From an uncultured Altererythrobacter sp. (GTDB taxonomy: Bacteria > Pseudomonadota > Alphaproteobacteria > Sphingomonadales > Sphingomonadaceae): a stretch of DNA of 14,595 nucleotides. This document shows positions 7,351 to 14,457 of the stretch, piece by piece. The stretch covers positions 1 through 14,595 of the forward strand of contig CALFEA010000284.1 of the NCBI GenBank assembly GCA_937950385.1, in the 5' to 3' direction. The notes under the pieces were generated by a model. That model had not been told where the DNA came from, searched no databases, and saw only the letters and a program-made list of their open reading frames with translations. The translations under genes and the position numbers were made by a program. The number at the start of each line of letters is the position of its first letter. The first letter of the stretch is position 1.

Positions 7351-7889
7351 GTCCTAAGCGGATCGGAGCCGTCCCAATCCACGCCTGCTGCCTTGATCAT
7401 GCCAAACAGATCGGGCCCATCGGGGTCTTGTTGGAGCACTTCGATTAGGCTGCCAGGGCCCCCTCCTGCATTGGGCCCAGGGTCGGCATAGATCACGCTA
7501 CTATTGCCAAACTTACCCTCGATAACAATCTCGGCCCCATGGCGTTCGCACGCCGCATAGGCCTCTGCGATATCATCAACCAGAATGCAGACATGATGGA
7601 GGCCGCCCCCGACATCGGCATATTCGCCTGAATAAATCGAAGGGTGGTCATCGCGCGGGCGGATCAGCTCAATCTGCAAATCGCCCCAATAGGCCAGCGC
7701 CAGATCAAACACCGCGTCGGTTGGCTGGCCGCGATATTTCATCCCATCGAGGTGAATACTCTCCAGCAGGAAGAACGGCCCGACCCCCATAGTTTGCGTC
7801 CAATGTTTGAGCGCTGCATCAAAATCTTCCGGCACATATGCCAGCTGCATGATCTCGCCCAATGATGCGAGCCCGCCTTTTTGAGTCAT
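7341..7889 (-). CDS. VOC-superfamily protein (glyoxalase / methylmalonyl-CoA epimerase-like)
   Basis: This 182-residue protein shows two beta-alpha-beta modules of the vicinal oxygen chelate fold: IMQLAYVPEDFDAAL at 13-27 with QIELIRP at 72-78, then LHHVCILVDDI at 97-107 with SLIEVLQ at 147-153. Candidate metal ligands are Gln15, Glu74, His98 or His99, and Glu150, matching the usual one-per-module-end pattern. Such proteins act as glyoxalases, epimerases of CoA thioesters or extradiol dioxygenases; the short two-module length and sequence style fit the epimerase/glyoxalase side better. GGGAG lies about 10 bases upstream of the ATG. The gene is divergent from the Rieske gene with a 97-base gap, so shared control is likely. 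The substrate cannot be given. Confidence 0.87.
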   Translation of the reverse strand: MTQKGGLASLGEIMQLAYVPEDFDAALKHWTQTMGVGPFFLLESIHLDGMKYRGQPTDAVFDLALAYWGDLQIELIRPRDDHPSIYSGEYADVGGGLHHVCILVDDIAEAYAACERHGAEIVIEGKFGNSSVIYADPGPNAGGGPGSLIEVLQQDPDGPDLFGMIKAAGVDWDGSDPLRTLG

Positions 7890-7963
7890 TTTTCAGTTCT
7901 CCCTCACAGATACGCTAGTTTTTCCGTGCCAAATGTGTGCGATAAGAGGTCAAACGAACACTG

Positions 7964-7974
7964 CGTAAATTACG
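7964..7974. promoter_or_regulatory. Inverted repeat upstream of the Rieske gene
   Basis: CGTAA-A-TTACG is a perfect inverted repeat just before the Rieske ribosome binding site (GAGGA, 7974-7978), in the 97-base divergent gap 7890-7986. The octamer CAAACGAA at 7951-7958 also occurs in the regulator's own upstream region at 6463-6470, where a CGTA/TACG repeat is likewise present. A shared operator is possible. No convincing promoter boxes were found here. Confidence 0.3.
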
Positions 7975-7986
7975 AGGAACGCCGGC

Positions 7987-9411
7987 ATGAATGAGATGAA
8001 GAGTTTTACTGGCGACCGTTGCCCGGGCCAAAGCTACACCGATATGCTGGAAGGCGACACCCGCACTCCGCCTGATTATCTGTTTGAGCAGACCACGCTG
8101 GATATGGGCAATGATCCGATTGGGATTGAGCCTTATGTCTCCGAAGAATTTGCCAAGGCAGAGCGTGAGAACCTTTGGCCCAATGTCTGGCTCTTCGCCG
8201 CGCGCGAGGATGAGCTGCCGGAAATTGGCGACACGGTTGTTTTCGAAATCAATGAGAAGAGCTTTCTCATCACGCGCCAGCGCGATGGCAGTGTCAAGGC
8301 CTTCTACAATGTCTGCCTTCACCGCGGGCGCAAATTGCGCACGGAAGATGGCAATACCACGCAGTTCCGCTGCCCGTTCCACGGCTTCACATGGAAAACC
8401 GATGGCGCACTGAAAGAAATCCCATGCGATTGGGATTTCAAACATCTCGAAGACAAAGACATGTCGCTTCCAGAGGTTCGCGTTGAGCTGTGGCAGGGTT
8501 TTGTCATGATCACCGAGAACGCTGAACTGCCAGATTTCAAAACATGGCTTGGCCCTGCGGCCGATCATTATGACGCATATAATATGGAAGATCGCTACAC
8601 CGGCATGTGGGTCGCCAAGCGTATTCCGGCCAATTGGAAAGCCACAGCCGAGGCCTTTATGGAAGCCTGGCATTCGGTCACGACCCACCCGCAATTGCTG
8701 CCATTCCTAGGCGATGCGAACACGCAATATGATCTGATCGGCGATCACTTTAATCGCGCGATTACGCCATCGGGCGTTCTGTCTCCGCATTTGAAGGGCA
8801 AGACCCAGCAATATGTGCTCGACAAAATGGCGGAATTTTCTGGCGGCAGTGATGCCGATACCAACCGGCGCTATGCTGCTGCGGATGAAAGTGCAGCCGA
8901 GGCCGATGAAAGCGATCCGCTTTATGCACGCAAAATGCTGGCCGAGGCGAGCCGTGCTGGTTTTAAAGAAGCATACGGCCATGATTATTCGGACAAATCG
9001 GATTCTGAAATACTCGACAATTTCACCTATAATATCTTCCCCAATTTCGCGCCTTGGATCGGCTATCTGCCGACGCTTTGTTATCGCTGGCTTCCCGGCG
9101 ACACACCCGATTGGTGCGTAATGGAAATCCGCTTGCTGTTCCCAACACCCAAAGGTGAAAAACGCCCTCGCGCGGTGGAGCGCACCTATATTCCTGATGA
9201 TGAGCCCTTCTCTTGGGCGAACCATATTATGGGCGAGGCGCTGGCCAATGTATTCGATCAAGACATGGCCAATTTGCCGCATGTCCAAACCGGTATGAAA
9301 GCATCGGCCAATGGGATTATGGAGCTGGGCGCTTATCAAGACAGCCGCGTGCGCCATTTCCAGGCCACCTTGCACAAATATGTAAACGGTGAGCTTCCAG
9401 CTAAGAAATAG
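7987..9411 (+). CDS. Rieske non-heme iron oxygenase, alpha subunit
   Basis: This 474-residue protein should be the catalytic subunit of a ring-hydroxylating or monooxygenating Rieske enzyme. The [2Fe-2S] site is Cys110-x-His112 and Cys129-x2-His132 (CLHRGRKL ... CPFHGFTW). The catalytic iron site is given by His229 and His234 in EAFMEAWHSVTTHPQ, with Asp426 in FDQDMANL as the likely third ligand. Glu222 and Glu226 lie on the helix that normally bridges the two centres. An acidic, low-complexity insert (about 285-310) interrupts the catalytic domain. GAGGA lies 8 bases before the ATG; Met4 is a less likely start. No ferredoxin, reductase or dioxygenase beta subunit is in the window, so electron-transfer partners must be encoded elsewhere. 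The SDR starts 6 bases after its stop, fitting oxidation of a hydroxylated product. The substrate is unknown. Confidence 0.95.
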   Translation: MNEMKSFTGDRCPGQSYTDMLEGDTRTPPDYLFEQTTLDMGNDPIGIEPYVSEEFAKAERENLWPNVWLFAAREDELPEIGDTVVFEINEKSFLITRQRDGSVKAFYNVCLHRGRKLRTEDGNTTQFRCPFHGFTWKTDGALKEIPCDWDFKHLEDKDMSLPEVRVELWQGFVMITENAELPDFKTWLGPAADHYDAYNMEDRYTGMWVAKRIPANWKATAEAFMEAWHSVTTHPQLLPFLGDANTQYDLIGDHFNRAITPSGVLSPHLKGKTQQYVLDKMAEFSGGSDADTNRRYAAADESAAEADESDPLYARKMLAEASRAGFKEAYGHDYSDKSDSEILDNFTYNIFPNFAPWIGYLPTLCYRWLPGDTPDWCVMEIRLLFPTPKGEKRPRAVERTYIPDDEPFSWANHIMGEALANVFDQDMANLPHVQTGMKASANGIMELGAYQDSRVRHFQATLHKYVNGELPAKK

Positions 9412-9417
9412 GCACAA

Positions 9418-10167
9418 ATGGACAGTATCAATTTGAACGGCAGGACCGCGCTGATTACTGGCGCGTCGTCGGGCTTTGGCGAACATTGGGGCCAGCTTAT
9501 GGCCAATTCTGGCGCGAAAGTGGCCTTGGCTGCGCGGCGCAAGGATCGGCTGGATGCTTTGGCTGGCACCATCGGCGATGCGGCGCTTGCGGTTGAGATG
9601 GACGTTGGTTCTGAGGCCTCCATCATCGCTGGTTACGACGCAGCAGAAGCAGCCTTTGGCACAGTGGATACTGTCATCGTCAATGCCGGTATCGACAGCA
9701 ATGGGATGTCGACAGAAGTGCCTGATGAGGAAATCCTGCGCGTTCTCACCGTCAACTTGAAAGGTGCGATTTTGACCGCCCGCGAAGGCGCCAAACGCAT
9801 GATGGCCGCCGGGGTTACCAATGGGCGCATTGTGATGATCGGCTCGATCACTGCATTTGAAGCATCGCCTGCTTTGGTCGCTTATTCCGCAAGTAAAGCG
9901 GGCGTTGTGCAGGCAACCCGCAGTCTAGCACGCGAATGGGCGCGGCGCGGCATTTCGATCAATTCCATCTCGCCCGGCTATATTCGTACCGGCATCAATG
10001 ATGAATGGTTCGACACTGATATGGGCAAGAAGCAGATCAGCCGCTTCCCGCGCAAACGCCTGATGGAGATGCAGGGTATGGACGGCATCCTCACTTTTCT
10101 TGCCTCCGATGCTGCCGAATATGTCACGGGTACGGATTTCGTTCTGGATGATGGACAAACGCTTTAG
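9418..10167 (+). CDS. Short-chain dehydrogenase/reductase (classical SDR)
   Basis: This 249-residue protein carries TGASSGFG at 14-21, Arg40-Arg41 after the second strand (suggesting NADP), NAG at 89-91, and the catalytic Ser143, Tyr156 and Lys160 in YSASK. SPGYIRTG (185-192) and the GTDFVLDDG end (238-246) are standard. The length is normal. It starts 6 bases after the Rieske stop with only a poor ribosome binding site, so its translation is probably coupled to the Rieske gene. An alcohol or dihydrodiol dehydrogenase step directly after the oxygenase is the natural reading, but the substrate is inferred from context only. Confidence 0.93.
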   Translation: MDSINLNGRTALITGASSGFGEHWGQLMANSGAKVALAARRKDRLDALAGTIGDAALAVEMDVGSEASIIAGYDAAEAAFGTVDTVIVNAGIDSNGMSTEVPDEEILRVLTVNLKGAILTAREGAKRMMAAGVTNGRIVMIGSITAFEASPALVAYSASKAGVVQATRSLAREWARRGISINSISPGYIRTGINDEWFDTDMGKKQISRFPRKRLMEMQGMDGILTFLASDAAEYVTGTDFVLDDGQTL

Positions 10168-10187
10168 TTTGCGCCAGCTCTGCGGTT

Positions 10188-10193
10188 AGGGAG
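10188..10193 (+). promoter_or_regulatory. Ribosome binding site pointing to an ATT start for the symporter
   Basis: AGGGAG lies 8 bases before an in-frame ATT at 10202, but 23 bases before the TTG at 10217. The in-frame stop TAG at 10187-10189 limits any further upstream start. No ATG or GTG is available before the first membrane segment. Confidence 0.5.
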
Positions 10194-10216
10194 AGAGCCG
10201 CATTTCAAACTCAGCA

Positions 10217-11908
10217 TTGATCTATACGGGGCTTACCTGTCTGGCCGCGATGGCGCTGGTCGCTCTGATTTCGTGGCGCATGGCCCGCGAGAGTACCTCG
10301 ACGAGCGATGGTTATTTTCTCGCCGGACGCGGGCTTGGCGGGGTGTTTATTGCAGGCTCCTTGCTGCTGACGAACCTATCGGCAGAGCAGCTGATCGGGC
10401 TGAATGGTTCGGCCTATGGCTATAATCTGTCGAGCATGGCGTGGGAGGTGACAGCAGCGGTCGCCACCATTGCCATGGCGTTGATATTCTTGCCCAAATA
10501 TCTCAGCGGAGCATTCACCACCCTGCCGCAATTCCTTGCCGACCGATATGACACAGGCGTCCAGCGGATGAGCGCCATGCTGTTCCTATTCGGATATGGT
10601 CTGGTGACCATCCCCAGCGTGTTATTCGCAGGCTCCATCGCAGTGATGAAGATTTTCGAAGTGCCGCAATTGTTCGGTGTGTCGGAGTTTGCCGCGCTGG
10701 TCGGCACGGTGCTGGTGATCGGAATTACTGGCGCGATCTATGCGGTTTTCGGCGGGCTGAAAGCGGTGGCTGTGTCCGATACGATCAATGGCATCGGCCT
10801 ACTGGTCATGGGCATTTTGGTTCTGGTCTTGGGAATTTACGCTCTTGGAGACAGCGATTGGCTGGCGGGCCTAACCAAGCTTGCGGCAGAAAATCCGGAG
10901 AAGTTGAACGCAATCGGCGGAGAGGATGATCCGACGCCCTTTGGCACGATCTTCACCGGCATGGTAATCGCGAACCTGTTTTACTGGTGCACCAATCAAT
11001 ATGTGATCCAGCGGACATTGGCGGCGCGCAATCTGGCCGAGGGACAGAAAGGCGTGCTTTTGTCCGGCTTTTTCAAAGTGTTTGTGCCGTTTTTGATGAT
11101 GGTGCCCGGCGTGATCGCCTTCCACCTCTACGGCCCCGGACTGGCGACGATTGACCTAGCGTATCCCACCCTGATCCGCGATGTTTTGCCGCCTGCGCTG
11201 ATGGGATTGTTTTTAGCGGTGCTGCTGGGTGCGGTATTTTCAAGCTTCAACAGCCTCGTCAATTCTGCCGCCACCCTGTTCTGCCTCGATATATTGCCAG
11301 CGGTTCGTAAGGCGCCGATGAGCGACGCAGGCATCGTCCGCACCGCAAAATTCGCAAGCGTTGTCATTGCTTTGTTCAGCTTTGCCGCTGCGACCATGCT
11401 CTATTTTGCGCCAGACGGCCTGTGGCAAATCATCCGCATTTTCACCGGCTTTTACAACATTCCGGTCATCACAATCGTACTTGTCGGATTGTTCACACGC
11501 CGCGTTCCGGCACTGGGCGCGAAGCTGGTGATCATCTTCCACATTGTCGCTTACGGTTTGGCGAAATTTGTCTTTGACGACATCATCACGATGCATTTCC
11601 TGCACCTCTATGCCGTGCTGTTCGTGATCGAAGTTGCCATTATGTTGATCACAGCGAGATTCGCGCCGCGAAAAGAGGCTTGGACTTTCCAACCCAATGC
11701 CAAAGTGGACATGAAACCTTGGGGCTATGCATTGCCCGTTTCGGTCTCACTTTTCAGCGCAGTGGTCGCGACATATTTGCTGTTCTCGCCTCTGGGCCTC
11801 GCATCCGGAAGCCTAGATCTCGGCTTTGGCCTCGCCATCTCGGCTTTGGCCTTGGTCAATGTGGCCATATGGTGGCGATCTAGCGCGAAACTGCGCTCTG
11901 GCCTTTAG
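10217..11908 (+). CDS. Sodium:solute symporter family transporter (SSS)
   Basis: This 563-residue integral membrane protein has around 13-14 hydrophobic segments. Family signatures are GYFLAGRGLGG at 32-42 after the first membrane segment, LLLTNLSAEQLIGLNG at 49-64, the SSS signature around GAIYAVFGGLKAVAVSD (172-188), the QYVIQRTLAARN segment, and SSFNSLVNSAATLFCLDI, which corresponds to the sodium-site helix of the family. It should import an organic solute with Na+ in the inner membrane; the substrate cannot be read. It resembles the SglT/YidK branch rather than the proline or acetate branches (judged from memory). The start is uncertain: this entry uses TTG at 10217, while an ATT at 10202 has the better-placed ribosome binding site and adds five residues. 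Its place behind the Rieske and SDR genes suggests it imports the pathway substrate. Its stop overlaps the convergent gene's stop. Confidence 0.92.
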   Translation: MIYTGLTCLAAMALVALISWRMARESTSTSDGYFLAGRGLGGVFIAGSLLLTNLSAEQLIGLNGSAYGYNLSSMAWEVTAAVATIAMALIFLPKYLSGAFTTLPQFLADRYDTGVQRMSAMLFLFGYGLVTIPSVLFAGSIAVMKIFEVPQLFGVSEFAALVGTVLVIGITGAIYAVFGGLKAVAVSDTINGIGLLVMGILVLVLGIYALGDSDWLAGLTKLAAENPEKLNAIGGEDDPTPFGTIFTGMVIANLFYWCTNQYVIQRTLAARNLAEGQKGVLLSGFFKVFVPFLMMVPGVIAFHLYGPGLATIDLAYPTLIRDVLPPALMGLFLAVLLGAVFSSFNSLVNSAATLFCLDILPAVRKAPMSDAGIVRTAKFASVVIALFSFAAATMLYFAPDGLWQIIRIFTGFYNIPVITIVLVGLFTRRVPALGAKLVIIFHIVAYGLAKFVFDDIITMHFLHLYAVLFVIEVAIMLITARFAPRKEAWTFQPNAKVDMKPWGYALPVSVSLFSAVVATYLLFSPLGLASGSLDLGFGLAISALALVNVAIWWRSSAKLRSGL

Positions 11909-12825
11909 CCCAGCCCTTCCATCCAGTCTTTCGACCGCGCCCAATCCAAATGCGATGTATGCTGCATCCCTAAAAGATCACGCGCATGCTGGGGATCAAC
12001 CACCAGAGGCGAGGTCGGCTGATTGTTATAAAAGGCATAGAATTTCGCCATGCCGTCATAAATGCTAAGCGGTTGCACCTCGCGTGAGCCGGTAACCAGC
12101 TCGCTCATTCCAGCGGCAAATTCTTCAGGCGCGAGGCTTTTGAAACGCACATCGCTGCCCAAGGCTTGGCTCAAATTGGCGGCCACTTGATCACCGGTCA
12201 GCGCCTCTGGCCCGCCGAGCGGCACATGCTGACCATCAGCAGCATCTGTCTGCAAGGCGCGGCGCATCGCCTGCGCCACATCCTCTAGGCACACCCAATT
12301 GATCAGCAGATCGGGCTTTGCGGGATAGGCGAATATCCCGTCGCGCATGATCGCTGGCCGGTTCCAGATGCGGTATTGATTGTCCATAAAGACCGTCGGC
12401 TCGATAAACACACACGGTATGCCGGTCGCCTCCAGCGCTGCCTCAATATCCCGCCGTCCGTCATGGGCGGACAGATCCAGATCATGATCGGCAACAAAGC
12501 AGGCAGTGTTAAAGACGATCTTCTTCAGACCCGCTCGCCCCGCCCCCTCGGCAATGGCCGCTCCAAAACTGGCGGCACGCGCACGGTCAAATTCAAACGG
12601 CAGATGGAACGCCGCTGCATCTTGACCCGCAAAGGCCTTCGCCATCGCATCTGCATCGGTGATGTCGGCATGGACAGTCGGCAAATCGGGGAAAGGCGTG
12701 TCTGCCATCGCATCGTCCCGCCGCACGCCTGCGGTCACATCAAATCCCGCCTCCAGCAGCTCAGCCACAAGCGGCATGCCCTGATCCGCCGAGGCGCCCA
12801 GTACGCAAACTTTCGAAATTGTCAT
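11905..12825 (-). CDS. NmrA-like / atypical SDR NAD(P)-binding protein
   Basis: This 306-residue protein has an N-terminal nucleotide-binding motif GASADQG at 10-16, with Arg35-Arg36 after the second strand (favouring NADP). A hydrophobic strand ending in FNTACF sits at the place of the usual SDR serine strand, and YxxxK is absent, as in the NmrA/atypical group. Members are either redox-sensing proteins or reductases such as isoflavone-type enzymes; sequence alone does not decide. It has no signal peptide or membrane segment. AGGGTAGG lies just upstream of the ATG, and the gap to the SnoaL-like gene is 6 bases, so it is the last gene of the minus-strand operon. Its stop overlaps that of the symporter by 4 bases. 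The family call is good; the function is open. Confidence 0.85.
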   Translation of the reverse strand: MTISKVCVLGASADQGMPLVAELLEAGFDVTAGVRRDDAMADTPFPDLPTVHADITDADAMAKAFAGQDAAAFHLPFEFDRARAASFGAAIAEGAGRAGLKKIVFNTACFVADHDLDLSAHDGRRDIEAALEATGIPCVFIEPTVFMDNQYRIWNRPAIMRDGIFAYPAKPDLLINWVCLEDVAQAMRRALQTDAADGQHVPLGGPEALTGDQVAANLSQALGSDVRFKSLAPEEFAAGMSELVTGSREVQPLSIYDGMAKFYAFYNNQPTSPLVVDPQHARDLLGMQHTSHLDWARSKDWMEGLG

Positions 12826-12831
12826 TACCGC

Positions 12832-13224
12832 CTACCCTGCTTTCGCGGCGACTTCAGCTGCGTCAAAATAATGAATGCGCAGGGATTTCATCAAGCCGCC
12901 TTCAAATTCGCCCATTTCGCAAACCGTTTGGCTGAAGGTTTCCCCGCCGTCTTTGGGGGTCATAGTCAAAGTCAGCACAGTCACCGCATGGCTATCGCCG
13001 CCTGTAATATCGTGAATATCGACCTTCGCCTCCGCCCATGTGCCATACATCGCTGCTGCGCAGCGTTGCAGGGCATCCTTGCCGCGCCACTCGCCAGCAA
13101 AAGGCAGGCATTCCGCCTCATAAAGCACGAAATCAGGGTGAAGCAGCGCCTCAACCTTATCCCATTCCCGCGCACCAGCATGGGCATAGACGGCGGCCTG
13201 TATCTCGCGCGGTGAGGCCGTCAT
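12832..13224 (-). CDS. SnoaL-like / NTF2-fold protein
   Basis: This 130-residue protein matches the pattern of SnoaL-like proteins: an N-terminal helix (REIQAAVYAHAGAREWDKVEALLHPDF), a cavity-lining GEWRGKDALQRC segment, and alternating strands to a final YFDAAEVAAKAG tail. NTF2-fold proteins include ketosteroid isomerase-like enzymes, polyketide cyclases, limonene epoxide hydrolase and the beta subunits of Rieske dioxygenases. No catalytic residue can be assigned confidently. The ATG follows directly on the TAA of the lipoyl-domain gene, with the ribosome binding site (GGGACG) inside that gene, so translation is probably coupled. A hydration, isomerisation or dehydration step in the same pathway is plausible, not shown. 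Confidence 0.8.
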   Translation of the reverse strand: MTASPREIQAAVYAHAGAREWDKVEALLHPDFVLYEAECLPFAGEWRGKDALQRCAAAMYGTWAEAKVDIHDITGGDSHAVTVLTLTMTPKDGGETFSQTVCEMGEFEGGLMKSLRIHYFDAAEVAAKAG

Positions 13225-13455
13225 TTAGTCTATCGTCCCGATCAAATCGCCGACCTTATAGACCGCGCCCTCTTCGCCGGTAGGATGGATCACCCCACTG
13301 GCCTGCGCTTCGATCTCAGTCGTCGATTTGTCGGTTTCAACGGTGTAAATGATCTCACCTTTTTCAACCGCTTCTCCGTCGCCGAACATCCATTCAGTGA
13401 GGGTCATAGTGGTCGCGCTCATCCCAAGCTTGGGTATGCGGATCTCATTCGCCAC
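13225..13455 (-). CDS. Free-standing lipoyl-domain protein
   Basis: The 76-residue product is a complete biotinyl/lipoyl domain and nothing else. It begins IRIPKLGMSATT, has the turn ETDKSTTEIEA with Lys43 as the expected modification site, and ends with GAVYKVGDLIGTID. ETDKST is the lipoyl type of motif; biotin carriers have EAMKM. Normal E2 proteins join such a domain to a peripheral-subunit-binding domain and a large acyltransferase domain; neither follows here, because TAA comes directly after the domain. The start is GTG (13455) with AAGG a few bases upstream, 3 bases after the E1 beta stop. Position between E1 beta and the SnoaL-like gene indicates it receives acyl groups from the E1. 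An E2 catalytic domain would have to be encoded elsewhere. Confidence 0.88.
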   Translation of the reverse strand: MANEIRIPKLGMSATTMTLTEWMFGDGEAVEKGEIIYTVETDKSTTEIEAQASGVIHPTGEEGAVYKVGDLIGTID

Positions 13456-13458
13456 GCT

Positions 13459-14457
13459 TTACGCCTTTCCTACAGATGCTTTAATCTGAGCAATCAGATC
13501 CGCTTTTTGCGGGATCCAAGCCTGCTCCAAATGTGTTGCAAACGGCACGGCAGAAAATGTTCCGCCAATCCGGCGCACAGGCGCTTTCAAACTGTCCCAA
13601 CACTTCTCTTGGATATTGGCAGCGATTTCTGCGCCTGTACCAAACGGACGCACAGCCTCATGCAAGGTTATCGCGCGGCCCGTTTTGTTGACCGATGCCA
13701 GCACGGTTTCCTCATCATATGGCGCAATCGTGCGCAGATCGATGACTTCAACCGAAATGCCTTCCTTGTCCAATTCGCCAGCCACTTCGAGCGCATCCAA
13801 AACGGTGCGGCCATAGGTGATCAGCGAGATGTCAGTGCCTTCTTTCGCAATCGCCGCCTTGCCCAAAGGCACGCGGTAACCGGGGCCTGGGTCTTCTGAT
13901 TGGAGACCATAGCAAAGGATGTTTTCGATGAAGATCACCGGATCATTGGCATCGATACTGGCGCGCATTAGCCCGCGTGCATCGGCGGCATTGGACGGTG
14001 TCACCACATGAATACCGGCGACATGGGCAAACCACGCCTCGAGCATGTCAGAGTGCTGACCGCCAAAGCCAACGCCCACACCAGTGGTGGTGCGCAGAAC
14101 CATTGGGCACGGTGTTTGACCGCCGCTCATAAAGCGCAATTTGGCCGCATGATTGACGATTTGGTCCATGCATACGCCGACAAAATTCATCAGCATAATT
14201 TCGCAAATCGGACGCTGTCCAGCCAGCGCTGCACCAACGGCTGCGCCAACAATCGCCGTTTCAGAAATAGGCGTCGCGCGAATGCGGTGTTCGCCATATT
14301 TTTCCGACAATCCAGCGGTGATTTTAAATACGCCGCCGCCCTGCTTGTCAGAAACATCTTCGCCAAGGCAAAAGACGCCGTCATCCTCGGCCATAGCTTC
14401 GTCGATGGCCAGATTGAGGGCCTGTGTCATGGTTATCATGTTGCTTGATTCTGGCAT
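13459..14457 (-). CDS. 2-oxoacid dehydrogenase E1 component, beta subunit (AcoB/PdhB-like)
   Basis: This 332-residue thiamine-diphosphate enzyme subunit shows the FCLGEDVSDKQGGGVFKIT segment near residues 29-47, the cofactor glutamate Glu66 in ISETAIVGAAVGAAL, GGQHSDMLEAWFAH at 132-145 with the conserved histidines, the VVTPSNAADARGL segment at 151-163, and the transketolase C-terminal domain with VEVIDLRTIAPYDEET at 236-251. Length and order match E1 beta of pyruvate, acetoin or branched-chain dehydrogenase complexes. The ATG at 14457 overlaps the E1 alpha stop by one base (TAATG) and has a perfect AGGAGG 7 bases upstream, so the two are translationally coupled. It decarboxylates a 2-oxoacid (or cleaves acetoin) with E1 alpha and passes the acyl group to a lipoyl carrier, here probably the neighbouring 76-residue protein. 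The substrate is undetermined. Confidence 0.95.
   Translation of the reverse strand: MPESSNMITMTQALNLAIDEAMAEDDGVFCLGEDVSDKQGGGVFKITAGLSEKYGEHRIRATPISETAIVGAAVGAALAGQRPICEIMLMNFVGVCMDQIVNHAAKLRFMSGGQTPCPMVLRTTTGVGVGFGGQHSDMLEAWFAHVAGIHVVTPSNAADARGLMRASIDANDPVIFIENILCYGLQSEDPGPGYRVPLGKAAIAKEGTDISLITYGRTVLDALEVAGELDKEGISVEVIDLRTIAPYDEETVLASVNKTGRAITLHEAVRPFGTGAEIAANIQEKCWDSLKAPVRRIGGTFSAVPFATHLEQAWIPQKADLIAQIKASVGKA

Noticed and set aside
7915..8694. 259-residue minus-strand open frame inside the Rieske gene
   Set aside because: It lies opposite the Rieske coding region, has no recognisable domain, and the plus-strand gene has complete metal-site motifs.
8707..9486. Second 259-residue minus-strand open frame opposite the Rieske/SDR junction
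   Set aside because: It is antisense to two well-supported genes and its translation shows no family pattern.
12376..13215. 279-residue plus-strand open frame opposite the NmrA-like and SnoaL-like genes
   Set aside because: Its translation is rich in Arg, His and Cys without domains, as expected of an antisense shadow.
13225..13455. GcvH or biotin carrier protein as alternative for the lipoyl-domain gene
   Set aside because: GcvH is about 125 residues with a different motif, and biotin carriers have EAMKM; ETDKST beside E1 genes fits a lipoyl carrier.
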